A DNA stretch of 61,086 bases, taken from NCBI GenBank assembly GCA_003576845.1, contig QEVJ01000017.1, positions 1 through 61,086 of the forward strand, in the 5' to 3' direction. Positions 9,908 through 17,715 of this stretch are shown here, piece by piece. The stretch's first letter is position 1, and the number at the start of each line of letters is the position of its first letter. The translations under genes and the position numbers were made by a program. The notes below the pieces were generated by a model. The model saw nothing but the letters and a program-made list of their open reading frames with translations. It was not told where the DNA came from and made no database searches. Source of the DNA: Planctomycetota bacterium. Lineage in GTDB: Bacteria > Planctomycetota > Planctomycetia > Pirellulales > PLA5.

Positions 9908-10747
9908 CTATCGTCGTCGCGCGCGATAAAATCCGAAACCGGCGAGACCGAGGCCGATCTGCGACAACAAGACAATGCTCGCCGGTTCGGGCACGACTTC
10001 TCGGGAGAATGCGATGTCGGACACGGCGCTGGTGAAGGCATCGCCGAGCATCGCAATGCTGGACGTCGACGGGTCCAACGCGAAGATTTCACCGCCGGCG
10101 CCGCCAACGGAACCGTAAAACACGCCGGCGCCGTCGATGCCGAAACCGTTCCATTGATTGTGCCCGGCGCCGACCGGCGGGCCGAACGTTGTCACGAGGG
10201 TGCCCGCTCCGGTTAGCTTGTCGAGCGAGAACAGCTCGCCGTTGTTGTAAGTCAGGCCGTAAAGGACGTCCGTCGTGGGGTCGACGGCGAGGCCCTCGAT
10301 CGCGCCGTTGATCGGACCGACGGCCGTTCCGGCGCCCGTGCTGGGATCGATCGTGAAGAGCTCGGCGAAGTCGGAGCCGAAGATCGTGCCGCCGTTGTCG
10401 ATGGCGAGGTCGACGACCGCACCAAAACCCGTCGAGCCGATCAGCGTCGCCGCGCCCGTGCCGGGATCGACGGCAAACAAGCTGGCTGGATTCGGGCCAT
10501 TTCCGCCGCTGCCCGCGAACAACGTGTTGGTGCCCGGCTGAAACTCGAGACCGGCAAGCCGTCCGAGGCCGGTGGAACCGACGACCGTGACCGAGAACGG
10601 CGAGGGCGTCACGGCGAGCAGGGTCGAAGTATCGCCCGCTCGACCCATCGCATACATCTGTTGCGCGGCTGCGTCGCGCGGAGGTGCGGCAGCGGTAACG
10701 ACCAATGCCGCAAGCACGGCCAGCGTCGAAGCTCTGAAACGGCTCAT
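9908..10747 (-). CDS. PEP-CTERM beta-propeller secreted protein
   Basis: The 279-residue product has a signal peptide ending near DAAAQQMYAMG. It then carries six or so repeats of the pattern LFAVDPGTGAATLIGSTGFG (also LFTIDPSTGAGTAVGPING and LFSLDKLTGAGTLVTTFG), which form a propeller of the kind often called DUF4394-like. It ends in VVPEPASIVLLSQIGLGLAG plus FGFYRARRR, a PEP-CTERM sorting signal. The start is fixed by AAGGAA five bases before the ATG at 10747 (MSRFRAST); another ATG at 10753 overlaps that ribosome site. It stands alone with its own terminator and is likely exported to the surface or biofilm matrix. No catalytic motif is visible. Confidence 0.85.
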   Translation of the reverse strand: MSRFRASTLAVLAALVVTAAAPPRDAAAQQMYAMGRAGDTSTLLAVTPSPFSVTVVGSTGLGRLAGLEFQPGTNTLFAGSGGNGPNPASLFAVDPGTGAATLIGSTGFGAVVDLAIDNGGTIFGSDFAELFTIDPSTGAGTAVGPINGAIEGLAVDPTTDVLYGLTYNNGELFSLDKLTGAGTLVTTFGPPVGAGHNQWNGFGIDGAGVFYGSVGGAGGEIFALDPSTSSIAMLGDAFTSAVSDIAFSREVVPEPASIVLLSQIGLGLAGFGFYRARRR

Positions 10748-11311
10748 TAGCATTTCCTTTTGGGGATAACGGGAACGGTCGCTCGCGGCGCCGCGCGAAC
10801 GGCCTAACGGTACACGTGCCAGATTAGTCACGCCGGCTGGCTTTGCAATCGAAATCTGCACTCCAGCAGCAAAAATGTCGCGAATCGTTCGGAAAGCTCG
10901 CGACGGGGCCGCCGTTTCACCCGCAGCTTTGGCCGGTTTTGGTCGAATGACTTGCCGCCGCGCAACGTGCCGCGGGGTCGGGTCGCCGCGTGGGCCGGTT
11001 CAAGGCGTTGGTAGCCTCGGGTCGGTCGGAAACTTCGGCTCGAACGTTCCGGTCGATTGGGACGCAAACGCACCGTCCGGGGCGTCGCCGCGGGGTACGT
11101 GCGACACCGTCGCGTTTCCGTCAGGCGGAGGAGAACGGACGACCGCAAGAATCCTGGCAGAATCCACGCAACTTCTGCGTGCGACGCGGGAGAATAATCG
11201 GAGGGGATGCCCCGAGGCGCTCGCGCGGCGGTCACAAATCGCCGCCGGTATCGCTACGCCCGCGTCACTGCGCCCAACCACGTCAACAACCGAACACAAG
11301 GAATCTCGATC
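10748..11311. other. Intergenic region between divergent genes
   Basis: These 560 bases separate the minus-strand PEP-CTERM gene from the plus-strand metallopeptidase, so both promoters must lie here. I see no good sigma-70 hexamers, no structured repeat, and no open frame with protein character. Confidence 0.5.
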
Positions 11312-12070
11312 ATGGCACTGCTCTGTATTGGCAGCCGCGGCCCGGAGGTCGTCACCGTCCAACGCGAACTGAACCGGCAACTCTTTCCCCGGCCGAATCT
11401 CGACGAAGACGGCATCTTCGGCCCGCTAACGGCGGCGGCCGTGCGGGCATTTCAGCGGCAAGCGGGCATCGACATCGACGGGATCGTCGGTCCACAAACC
11501 CGCGCCGCTCTCGGCATCGCGGAACCGGGCAATGCGTTCACGCACCGCGTTCGGCTGCACTTTCGCAGCATCAGCCTGACGGACGTGCCGTTCGAGTCGA
11601 TCCTGTCGGCCACGCAGTTGGTTTACGCGCAGTACGGCATCAAGATCGAGTTCGGCTCCGGCATGAGCCTGATGCTCTCGCCGGCCGAAGCGGCGCAGCT
11701 CGAACAGCTCGACGGCCAGTGTACCTGGTCGATCACCGGCGGCGAGTTCGCCAATCTTCAGCAGCGCGGCGGCAGCGTTCCGGCCAACGAAATCGTCGTG
11801 TTCTTCGTGAACCGCTTTTCGCAAGCGATCAACGGCTGCGGCGGGCACATGACCAACCGCCCGGCGTGCATCGTCGCCAAGGCGGGCACGAAGTTCTGCA
11901 CCGCCCACGAAGTCTGCCACGTGCTGCTCACGTCGGCATTCTCGCCGGTGCACATCACCGACACGACGAACCTGATGCACCCGGTCGACATCCAGCGAAC
12001 GGCGACGCCCAAGCTGACGCCGGCGCAGGTAACGCAAATCAAGGCGTCGCCGATGTGCGTGTCGATTTGA
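11312..12070 (+). CDS. Peptidoglycan-binding domain plus zinc metallopeptidase-like protein
   Basis: Residues 1-68 form a PG_binding_1 domain, with GSRGPEVVTVQRELN, DGIFGPLTAAAVRAFQ and DGIVGPQTRAALG all clear. The rest is a predicted zinc-protease domain with HEVCH at 199-203, a match to HExxH, followed by TNLMHP at 219-224, which may place a third ligand. There is no signal peptide, which is odd for a cell-wall protein, so it may be exported by another route or act in the cytoplasm on phage or toxin targets. The stop codon lies inside a 90-bp segment (12014-12103) that is duplicated at 13555-13644. The peptidase family cannot be named. Confidence 0.8.
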   Translation: MALLCIGSRGPEVVTVQRELNRQLFPRPNLDEDGIFGPLTAAAVRAFQRQAGIDIDGIVGPQTRAALGIAEPGNAFTHRVRLHFRSISLTDVPFESILSATQLVYAQYGIKIEFGSGMSLMLSPAEAAQLEQLDGQCTWSITGGEFANLQQRGGSVPANEIVVFFVNRFSQAINGCGGHMTNRPACIVAKAGTKFCTAHEVCHVLLTSAFSPVHITDTTNLMHPVDIQRTATPKLTPAQVTQIKASPMCVSI

Positions 12071-12103
12071 CGGGGGGCGACGCGGATGGACCGGCGGCGA
12101 TGC
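12014..12103. repeat. Direct repeat copy A (metallopeptidase 3' end)
   Basis: About 90 bases covering the last 18 codons, the stop and 33 bases beyond are repeated at 13555-13644 with roughly 10 percent differences. It ends two bases before the convergent stop codon of the next gene. Confidence 0.85.
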
Positions 12104-12104
12104 A

Positions 12105-13157
12105 CTATGCACGTCGTGAAGTTCGACGAAAGCGCCTGCGCCAAGCAAGCATCGCGGCGACGCCCACGACCGCCAACGCCGCCGTCGACGGTTCGGGGAT
12201 CGCGGGAATGACGGCCATGTCGATCGGATCGTAAGACAGATTCGGGCCTTCGAAGTCGTCGTCATAACACGATCCGTCGAGGCAATACTTAACGAGGTGT
12301 CCGTTTTGGTCGTCGTAGGCGAACAAGATGCCCGCCACCGGATCGATCGCGAACGACTTCGGATTGATGCCGATTTCCGGCACTCCGGGAACGTCGTCAT
12401 ACCGATAGTCTTGCACGGCCACTTGTGGGTTCGAGCCGTCGAGGTTGGAACGCACGATGCGGCCGGACGTCTGAAACGGCGCCTCGCCCTGCTGCAGGAT
12501 GTCCCACTCGGACCAGTACAGTTGATCGTGGACCAAATCGAGGGCAATGTCCCACGCCACATAAGGCTGTTCTGGTCCAGGAGGGTAGGGGCCGACGATG
12601 ACTTCGACCGGCCCGCCCCCCAACGGCATCCTCCGAACAGCACGGCTTGCAGCCCAATACAGCCAGCCGCCGTTCGGATCGATCGCCATCGCCGTGATGC
12701 TCTGCACGCCGCTGGGGACCGGATACACTTCGCGCACGTCCGTGCCGTCGTACGTAGATGAAAAGATTGCACCGGATGAAACACCGAAGTAGATGCGGGC
12801 GTTTATTGGATCGGATGCAACTGCGTATGCGTTGTATCCAGTCAATAGCACAGCCACCGCACCGTCTTCGAGGGTGATGCGTTCCAACGACGACAACGCA
12901 GTTCCGCCCGCGATGTAAAGGGTCCGAGGACCGCGCAAACCTTCGGCTGCGATGGCGCGATATCCAGACACGGCACCCAAGACATGCATTTCGATCTCTT
13001 GTCCAGAATACGAATATTGCTGCACAAATGATCGCGCCTGCCCCTGTTGCTTCCCGAGAACGTAGAGTTCCTGTGCGCTGGTCGGCGCTGCAGTGGTTAC
13101 GGAGACAAGCGCTATCAAAACGCAAGTATGACGGACTAGCCGAAATTTCGTTTGCAT
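12105..13157 (-). CDS. PEP-CTERM protein with YWTD/LDL-receptor-like propeller
   Basis: The 350-residue protein starts at MQTKFRLVRHTCVLIALVSV, a signal peptide cleaved near APTSAQ. The body contains YWTD-type repeats such as GGWLYWAASRAVRRMPLGG, HDQLYWSEWD and SFAIDPVAGILFAYDD, as in low-density-lipoprotein-receptor-like propellers of planctomycetes. The tail PEPSTAALAVVGVAAMLAW then RRRFRR is a PEP-CTERM signal. It is convergent with the metallopeptidase gene, with the two stops 34 bases apart. It is the third PEP-CTERM protein within 8 kb, so this stretch is an export-rich block. Role unknown, probably binding rather than catalysis. Confidence 0.82.
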   Translation of the reverse strand: MQTKFRLVRHTCVLIALVSVTTAAPTSAQELYVLGKQQGQARSFVQQYSYSGQEIEMHVLGAVSGYRAIAAEGLRGPRTLYIAGGTALSSLERITLEDGAVAVLLTGYNAYAVASDPINARIYFGVSSGAIFSSTYDGTDVREVYPVPSGVQSITAMAIDPNGGWLYWAASRAVRRMPLGGGPVEVIVGPYPPGPEQPYVAWDIALDLVHDQLYWSEWDILQQGEAPFQTSGRIVRSNLDGSNPQVAVQDYRYDDVPGVPEIGINPKSFAIDPVAGILFAYDDQNGHLVKYCLDGSCYDDDFEGPNLSYDPIDMAVIPAIPEPSTAALAVVGVAAMLAWRRRFRRTSRRA

Positions 13158-13579
13158 AAATCTACCCGGAGCAAATCTTGCGCAACACACAGGAGCTCTA
13201 TTGGTTTGGATTCTCCACGAGGACCCACCATCCGTAGTCTTGGAATGCGCTCACCGTTGCACCGGGAAAATCAAAAAGTTGGCCCGGTACGCGCACGATG
13301 TGGCCGGAAAGCGTGCGAAAGTCCACAAAGTCGGTTGACGTCGTCGTGATGTTGCCGATCGGCGGATCATCGTAGATGCGAACGAGTCGCGTAGGGTGGG
13401 CTGTGCCCACCGGATCATCCATTTCTTCTCGCATTGCTCGGCGTGGCGATCGTTTCTCGACTGACCAGCACTCGTTGGCCGCTGGTTTGTCGGCTCGACG
13501 TGGCTCTTACACAGAGCATTCGGTGGGCACAGCCAACCCTACATTACTAGTTTACTGACACCGGCCCAGGTAACGCAAA
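13158..13579. other. Intergenic region with a small open frame and hairpin repeat
   Basis: This region holds an inverted repeat (13391-13542), the start of the duplicated metallopeptidase fragment, and a 78-codon minus-strand frame (13198-13434) ending in GATVSAFQDYGWWVLVENPN. That frame has some protein character but no recognisable family, and its first codons fall in the repeat arm, so I do not call it a gene. Confidence 0.4.
13391..13542. repeat. Inverted repeat, GTAGGGTGGG family
   Basis: GTAGGGTGGGCTGTGCCCAC at 13391 faces its reverse complement ending in CCAACCCTAC at 13542, with one mismatch in 22 bases. Each arm is also internally palindromic (GTGGGC/GCCCAC). A related arm, GTAGGGTGGGTCGAATG, occurs at 20913. 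It lies 37 nt after the stop of the HEAT-repeat gene. Confidence 0.75.
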
Positions 13580-13644
13580 TCAAGGAGTCGCCGAAGTGCG
13601 TGTCGATTTGACGCGGGGCGACCTGGATGGATCGGCGGCGATGC
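13555..13644. repeat. Direct repeat copy B: relic of a second metallopeptidase gene
   Basis: The plus-strand translation reads LTPAQVTQIKESPKCVSI and a stop, against LTPAQVTQIKASPMCVSI in the intact gene, and the match continues about 30 bases past the stop. Nothing else of the gene remains upstream. The opposite strand of this relic encodes the last 20 or so residues of the HEAT-repeat protein. Confidence 0.85.
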
Positions 13645-16408
13645 GGTCGAGCATCGCCGCGGCTTGCCAGCGGGTCTCGGGATCGATGTGGCCTGCGGCC
13701 GATTTGAGAATCGACGCGAGGCGCTCGGATCGGTCGTCGAGCGTTTCGAGAATCGCCATCAATTCAGCCGCATCGCCGTATCGTAGCTTGTCGCGACGCA
13801 ACTCGGCGTCGAGCAGGTCTTCGACCCGTCGGCAGCAAAGTGGATCCGACGGCGCGACGGCCTGCACGTAAGGGGCAAGGAAGGCCAGCGTGCGCGTTTC
13901 GTCGAGCCAATATGCCGCGCGATCCTGGTCCGAATTCAGAGTACGCGCCGTCCGAAGGAATTGGCGACGCAGTTCACGGGCAATTTCGGGATACGTCTTG
14001 CCCAACGCGGATAGTTCTTCCGCCGCGGAAAACCGCAAGTCCTCAGCGCGCGTCGTGCGGAGTATTTCCATTACGGCGGCGACATCGGCCGGGTTTCCCT
14101 TGCCGTCGATGCGGAGCGTTGCGATTGCGAGCGCGAGTTGGCGCGATTGGTCCAAGGGGTCGGAGTTGCGCAACGCAACTTGCGCGCGTAGTGTTGGTAG
14201 CGCGTCTCGGGCAGCCGTACCCATGCGGCCCACTGCAATAGCCGCGTCCGGAGCGATCGGCGCTTCGTAAGTGTAGGCGAGTTTGCGCTCTGCCGTTTTC
14301 GGGTCGCAAATAATGAGCGGCCTCGTCAGGGCCGTTCCGGTCAAGAACTCGATTTGTCGTTGCGTTCGCGTTTCGAGTCGCCCTAGCGCTACGACAAACT
14401 TTTCGGGCTGCGAGTTTTCCGCCACCCACGGTTTCTGGATGCGCTTATGAGCGGCGGCATACGCTTCGATCAGCAGCGGAACGACCGACTCGTCGTCAGG
14501 CACAATCGCGGCCAGGGCAAGCACGGCCGCTTCGCGTTCTTCGACGACTTCTGACTTCGCGATTCGGCGCAGCTTTGGAACCGCGGTCTTCGCAACGGGC
14601 CCGGCGAGAGCGAGCGCGTTCGCGGCCAAGCACGTTCGCAGAACCGTACCCGATTCGTCGGGCGCTCGACCGTCTTCTGAGAGGGCGGCAACGAGTCGTG
14701 GAACCTCCGAACCAATATGCGTTGGGTGTCTTACAAGCACGTTAAATGCCGGGCCGACAAGATCCGACTGTTTGCAATCTTCGCTGTCGAGAATCCGGCC
14801 GACCATCGCGGCGACGAGTTGGTCCGACGGTGGAGCGTGCGCCTCCAAAACGCGTGCGGCCACGACACGAGCGTCGTAAAGATCGCTGTCGAGTGTCGCG
14901 AAGGCGGCCTCGACCGCTTCACGTCCGTAGGGCCCGAGATGCGCGAACAAGTAAAGGGCTTTCGTGCGGTCGACCGCGTCGCCCGCAAGCATCTTTCGGA
15001 GCGCCGGAAGATAGGAGTCGGGGCGATTCCGTACGGCTTCGCGGAGGAACAACAAATCCGGCCACTCAAGGCCACCACAGCCGTCGCCGTGCTGTTCGGG
15101 ATACTGGCAATAATCGGCCTCGTCAATGATGCGCAACGTGGCCTCGACCAGTCGCGGATCGTGCAAAGCGATGCCGTTCCAAGCGGCGGCGGTTTTCGCG
15201 CGGAAAAACCGTTCATCGTCGATCGTCCGCAGGCGAAATCGGCGCTCCTTGTCTTGATTGCCTTCGGCATCGGCGATCGCCTCGCGACACAACCGCTCGA
15301 CGCGGTCGGTGGTCGTTGAAGGCGACAAGACTTGTGCATACAGATCGGCAAGCGTCTGGCCATCGGGACGCAACGAGTCGCCGCCGAAGTCCACGACGCC
15401 GCGATCGAGCCGCCGGCGAATGCGCGTTTTTCCTTTCAACGCAATAAACCGGTCGGCCGGCGGGCGCGTTTCGGCGAGCGCTCTCTCGGATAATTCACCG
15501 AGGGTCACCTCGCCCGCGAGTTTGCCGTACTTGGCGAGAACCACTTCGTTGGTCACCGGGCTGTCGTTCTTCACCAGGCCAAACAGCCGATCGGCCAGCG
15601 ACGTGGCTTGGGGGCCGAGCTGCTCGATCGAGTAGATCGCGGCGGCGCGGCGTTTGCGGTCTTTCAAGGCGGCGGCGAGTTCGGCGAGGGAAGCGTCGCC
15701 GATGTGAATCAGGGCGTTCGCGGCAATGACACACCGGTCTTCGTCTTCGACCGACAGGTATTCGGCCAGAAGCGACGTAGCTTCGGCGAACTCCGGGCCG
15801 GCAAGCTGCGACACGGCGACCAGCAGCGCGAGCGAATCGCGGTCTTTTTCGAGCGCCGCAACGAGCCGGCCGGCGATCTTTTCCGGTCCAATCAACAGCA
15901 GGGCCTGCTTGACCCCGGTTTGGTTGGACCAGCCATCGGCCTCTCGCGAGAGGGCCTTGTTCGCGGCGATCAAGCCGATTAGCGGTTCGATCGACGCGGT
16001 GTCGCCCGGCTCGGCGAGGGCTGCGAGCAGTTCGTCGTCCTCCGGCAAGCGCGCGATCACGGCCGGCAGCGCCGGGTTGCCGATCCGCAAGAGTGCTCGG
16101 CGGCCGAACCGGCGAACGTCGCTCTCGCCGTCGAGCGGGTCGAGCAGCGCGACCGCTTCCGCGATTGCGTCCGCATGGGCGGCAAGAGCGTGGGCATGCT
16201 CCAAAAGCTTCCTGCCGGCCGCGAGACGAACGTTGGCGTCGGGATCAGCGAGACCGTTCAACACGGACGCCACGTCGATGTCCGCGGCGTGTTGCGCGGC
16301 GGTTGCAGTGGTCGGCACGGATTCAAGGTGCTGCTGGCCCCAAGCGGGCGCCGCGGCGCCGACAGATACCAGTACGGCAAACAAATGACGGAGAGAACGA
16401 GTCGGCAC
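13580..16408 (-). CDS. Secreted HEAT-repeat protein
   Basis: This is a 942-residue protein with a signal peptide (RHLFAVLVSVGAAAPAWGQQ). It is made almost entirely of HEAT/Armadillo-like helical pairs, for example LADPDANVRLAAGRKLLEHA, LLRIGNPALPAVIARL, ANALIHIGDASLAELAAALK and AAIAVGRMGTAARDALPTLR. Such solenoids bind proteins or act as scaffolds; no catalytic domain is seen. Planctomycetes carry many secreted HEAT proteins, some fused to cytochromes, but there is no CxxCH here. The C-terminal 20 residues (from about ADPSRSPRVKSTRTSATP) are read from the antisense strand of a relic metallopeptidase fragment, so the original C-terminus was probably replaced by recombination. Confidence 0.8.
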   Translation of the reverse strand: MPTRSLRHLFAVLVSVGAAAPAWGQQHLESVPTTATAAQHAADIDVASVLNGLADPDANVRLAAGRKLLEHAHALAAHADAIAEAVALLDPLDGESDVRRFGRRALLRIGNPALPAVIARLPEDDELLAALAEPGDTASIEPLIGLIAANKALSREADGWSNQTGVKQALLLIGPEKIAGRLVAALEKDRDSLALLVAVSQLAGPEFAEATSLLAEYLSVEDEDRCVIAANALIHIGDASLAELAAALKDRKRRAAAIYSIEQLGPQATSLADRLFGLVKNDSPVTNEVVLAKYGKLAGEVTLGELSERALAETRPPADRFIALKGKTRIRRRLDRGVVDFGGDSLRPDGQTLADLYAQVLSPSTTTDRVERLCREAIADAEGNQDKERRFRLRTIDDERFFRAKTAAAWNGIALHDPRLVEATLRIIDEADYCQYPEQHGDGCGGLEWPDLLFLREAVRNRPDSYLPALRKMLAGDAVDRTKALYLFAHLGPYGREAVEAAFATLDSDLYDARVVAARVLEAHAPPSDQLVAAMVGRILDSEDCKQSDLVGPAFNVLVRHPTHIGSEVPRLVAALSEDGRAPDESGTVLRTCLAANALALAGPVAKTAVPKLRRIAKSEVVEEREAAVLALAAIVPDDESVVPLLIEAYAAAHKRIQKPWVAENSQPEKFVVALGRLETRTQRQIEFLTGTALTRPLIICDPKTAERKLAYTYEAPIAPDAAIAVGRMGTAARDALPTLRAQVALRNSDPLDQSRQLALAIATLRIDGKGNPADVAAVMEILRTTRAEDLRFSAAEELSALGKTYPEIARELRRQFLRTARTLNSDQDRAAYWLDETRTLAFLAPYVQAVAPSDPLCCRRVEDLLDAELRRDKLRYGDAAELMAILETLDDRSERLASILKSAAGHIDPETRWQAAAMLDRIAADPSRSPRVKSTRTSATP

Positions 16409-16506
16409 GGCTTTGCGGCTCCTAAACTGCAGCGCGAATGCCCCTGGGCATTAGCTTACCGCAAAGCGGGAGCGAAGTCCGCCACAGTTTCCGGTCGCGA
16501 CGCTGT

Positions 16507-16950
16507 CTACTGGCAATCCGCGCAGTGTCCTTTGAGCAGGACTTCGGTCACGGCGCCGACGGCGGCTACTTTGCGGCCTTTGCTGGGGGAGATTTGGACC
16601 GTGACTTCCGGGAGGCAGGCGACTTTGCCGCAGTCGATGCACATGAAGTGCGGGTGTTCGTCGGCGCGGTGCTGTTCGCCGCGGCGAGCTTCGAATCGCC
16701 AGACGTGATCGCCGAGGTCGAGCCGGTTGGCGAGGCCCGCTTCCGCCAGTTCGACCAGGCAGCGGTAGATCGTGGACTTATCGAAGCCTTCGGGCACGAG
16801 GTGGTCGGCGACGTCGGCGTGGCTCAAGGGACTGGTTGCCGCGGCGAGGTATTGCAGCACGCCGACGCGGCAGGTCGTCGAACGCAAGCCCGCGGCGCGG
16901 ATCATCGCGCGGGCATCGGCGGTCGAGAGATTGTGTTTCTTGTCGGCCAT
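16507..16950 (-). CDS. Fur-family metal-responsive repressor
   Basis: The 147-residue protein has a winged-helix N-terminus (AGLRSTTCRVGVLQYLA, HADVADHL, FDKSTIYRCLVELAEAGL) and a metal-binding C-terminus with HPHF (99-102), CIDC (104-107) and CADC (143-146), the two structural-zinc cysteine pairs of the family. I use the ATG at 16950 (MADKKHN). A GTG at 17001 is possible, but it adds residues unlike the family and a TAGAAT box would overlap it. Whether it senses iron, zinc or peroxide cannot be told from sequence; the CxxC/CxxC layout is common to Zur and PerR. No Fur-box was recognised nearby. Confidence 0.9.
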   Translation of the reverse strand: MADKKHNLSTADARAMIRAAGLRSTTCRVGVLQYLAAATSPLSHADVADHLVPEGFDKSTIYRCLVELAEAGLANRLDLGDHVWRFEARRGEQHRADEHPHFMCIDCGKVACLPEVTVQISPSKGRKVAAVGAVTEVLLKGHCADCQ

Positions 16951-17072
16951 AAACGGCAACGGCGACGTGCGACCCAACAGCCCACAGCTTTCCAGCTTCA
17001 CATTCTATGCTAACACAAACCGAAGTCGGGTACAGGACGGCGAGAAATGCTTGGACGCGCGATTTTCGTCGC

Positions 17073-17594
17073 TTAGAGCCGGCGGTAGGCATCGACGGCC
17101 AGTTCGTCGCAGCGGTCGTTTTCGGGGTGGCCGCTGTGGCCGGCGACGCGGTGGAAGCGGACGTTGTGGCGGGCGACGAGTTCGTCGAGTTGCTGCCAGA
17201 GTTCGACGTTTTTGACTTCCTTGGTCTTGCCCCGTTCCTTGCGTTTCCAGCCGTTGCGTTTCCAGCCGGCCATCCACTGGGCGAGGCCCATACGGACGTA
17301 TTCGCTGTCGGTGTACAGGTCGACGGACGACGGCTTTTTGAGAGCGGAGAGGCCCTCGATGACTGCCTGAAGCTCCATGCGGTTGTTCGTCGTCTGCCGC
17401 TCGGCGCCGGATTCTTCCATCTCTTTGCCGGAGGCGGGATGTTTGAGAATGAACGCCCAACCGCCGGGGCCGGGATTGCCGCGGCACGCGCCATCCGTGT
17501 AGAGGAGAACGTGCGGCAGGTTGGACGGCTCTCCCAAGACGGGCTCCGGAGCGGTTTCGAGCAGCGGACGCGAAGCGGGGCGGCGGTCGGGCAT
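17073..17594 (-). CDS. rnhA: Ribonuclease HI
   Basis: The enzyme removes RNA from RNA-DNA hybrids during replication and repair. The four catalytic carboxylates are present: D34 in [11 protein letters not shown]74 in [11 protein letters not shown]96 in LYTDSEYV and D159 in GHPENDRCD, along with the conserved GGWAF. The basic loop [20 protein letters not shown] is the handle region that contacts the hybrid, so this is the E. coli-type enzyme with handle. A 25-residue N-terminal extension precedes the fold. The gene lies between the histidine kinase and fur on the same strand, with gaps of 121 and 122 nt. Confidence 0.95.
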   Translation of the reverse strand: MPDRRPASRPLLETAPEPVLGEPSNLPHVLLYTDGACRGNPGPGGWAFILKHPASGKEMEESGAERQTTNNRMELQAVIEGLSALKKPSSVDLYTDSEYVRMGLAQWMAGWKRNGWKRKERGKTKEVKNVELWQQLDELVARHNVRFHRVAGHSGHPENDRCDELAVDAYRRL

Positions 17595-17715
17595 GAATGC
17601 AAGCGTGTTCTTCGGAGGTAAACGCGGTAGCGGAATTCACCAAGAATTCCGAGCGACCTGGGCGACGCTTTCGTTTGTCCACGGAATGCTTGACGCATTC
17701 CGCTACGCTTCGGCG

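Noticed and set aside
13198-13434. 78-codon frame ending in VENPN
   Set aside because: The start is in a repeat arm and no family or ribosome site supports it; it is kept only as a note in the intergenic entry.
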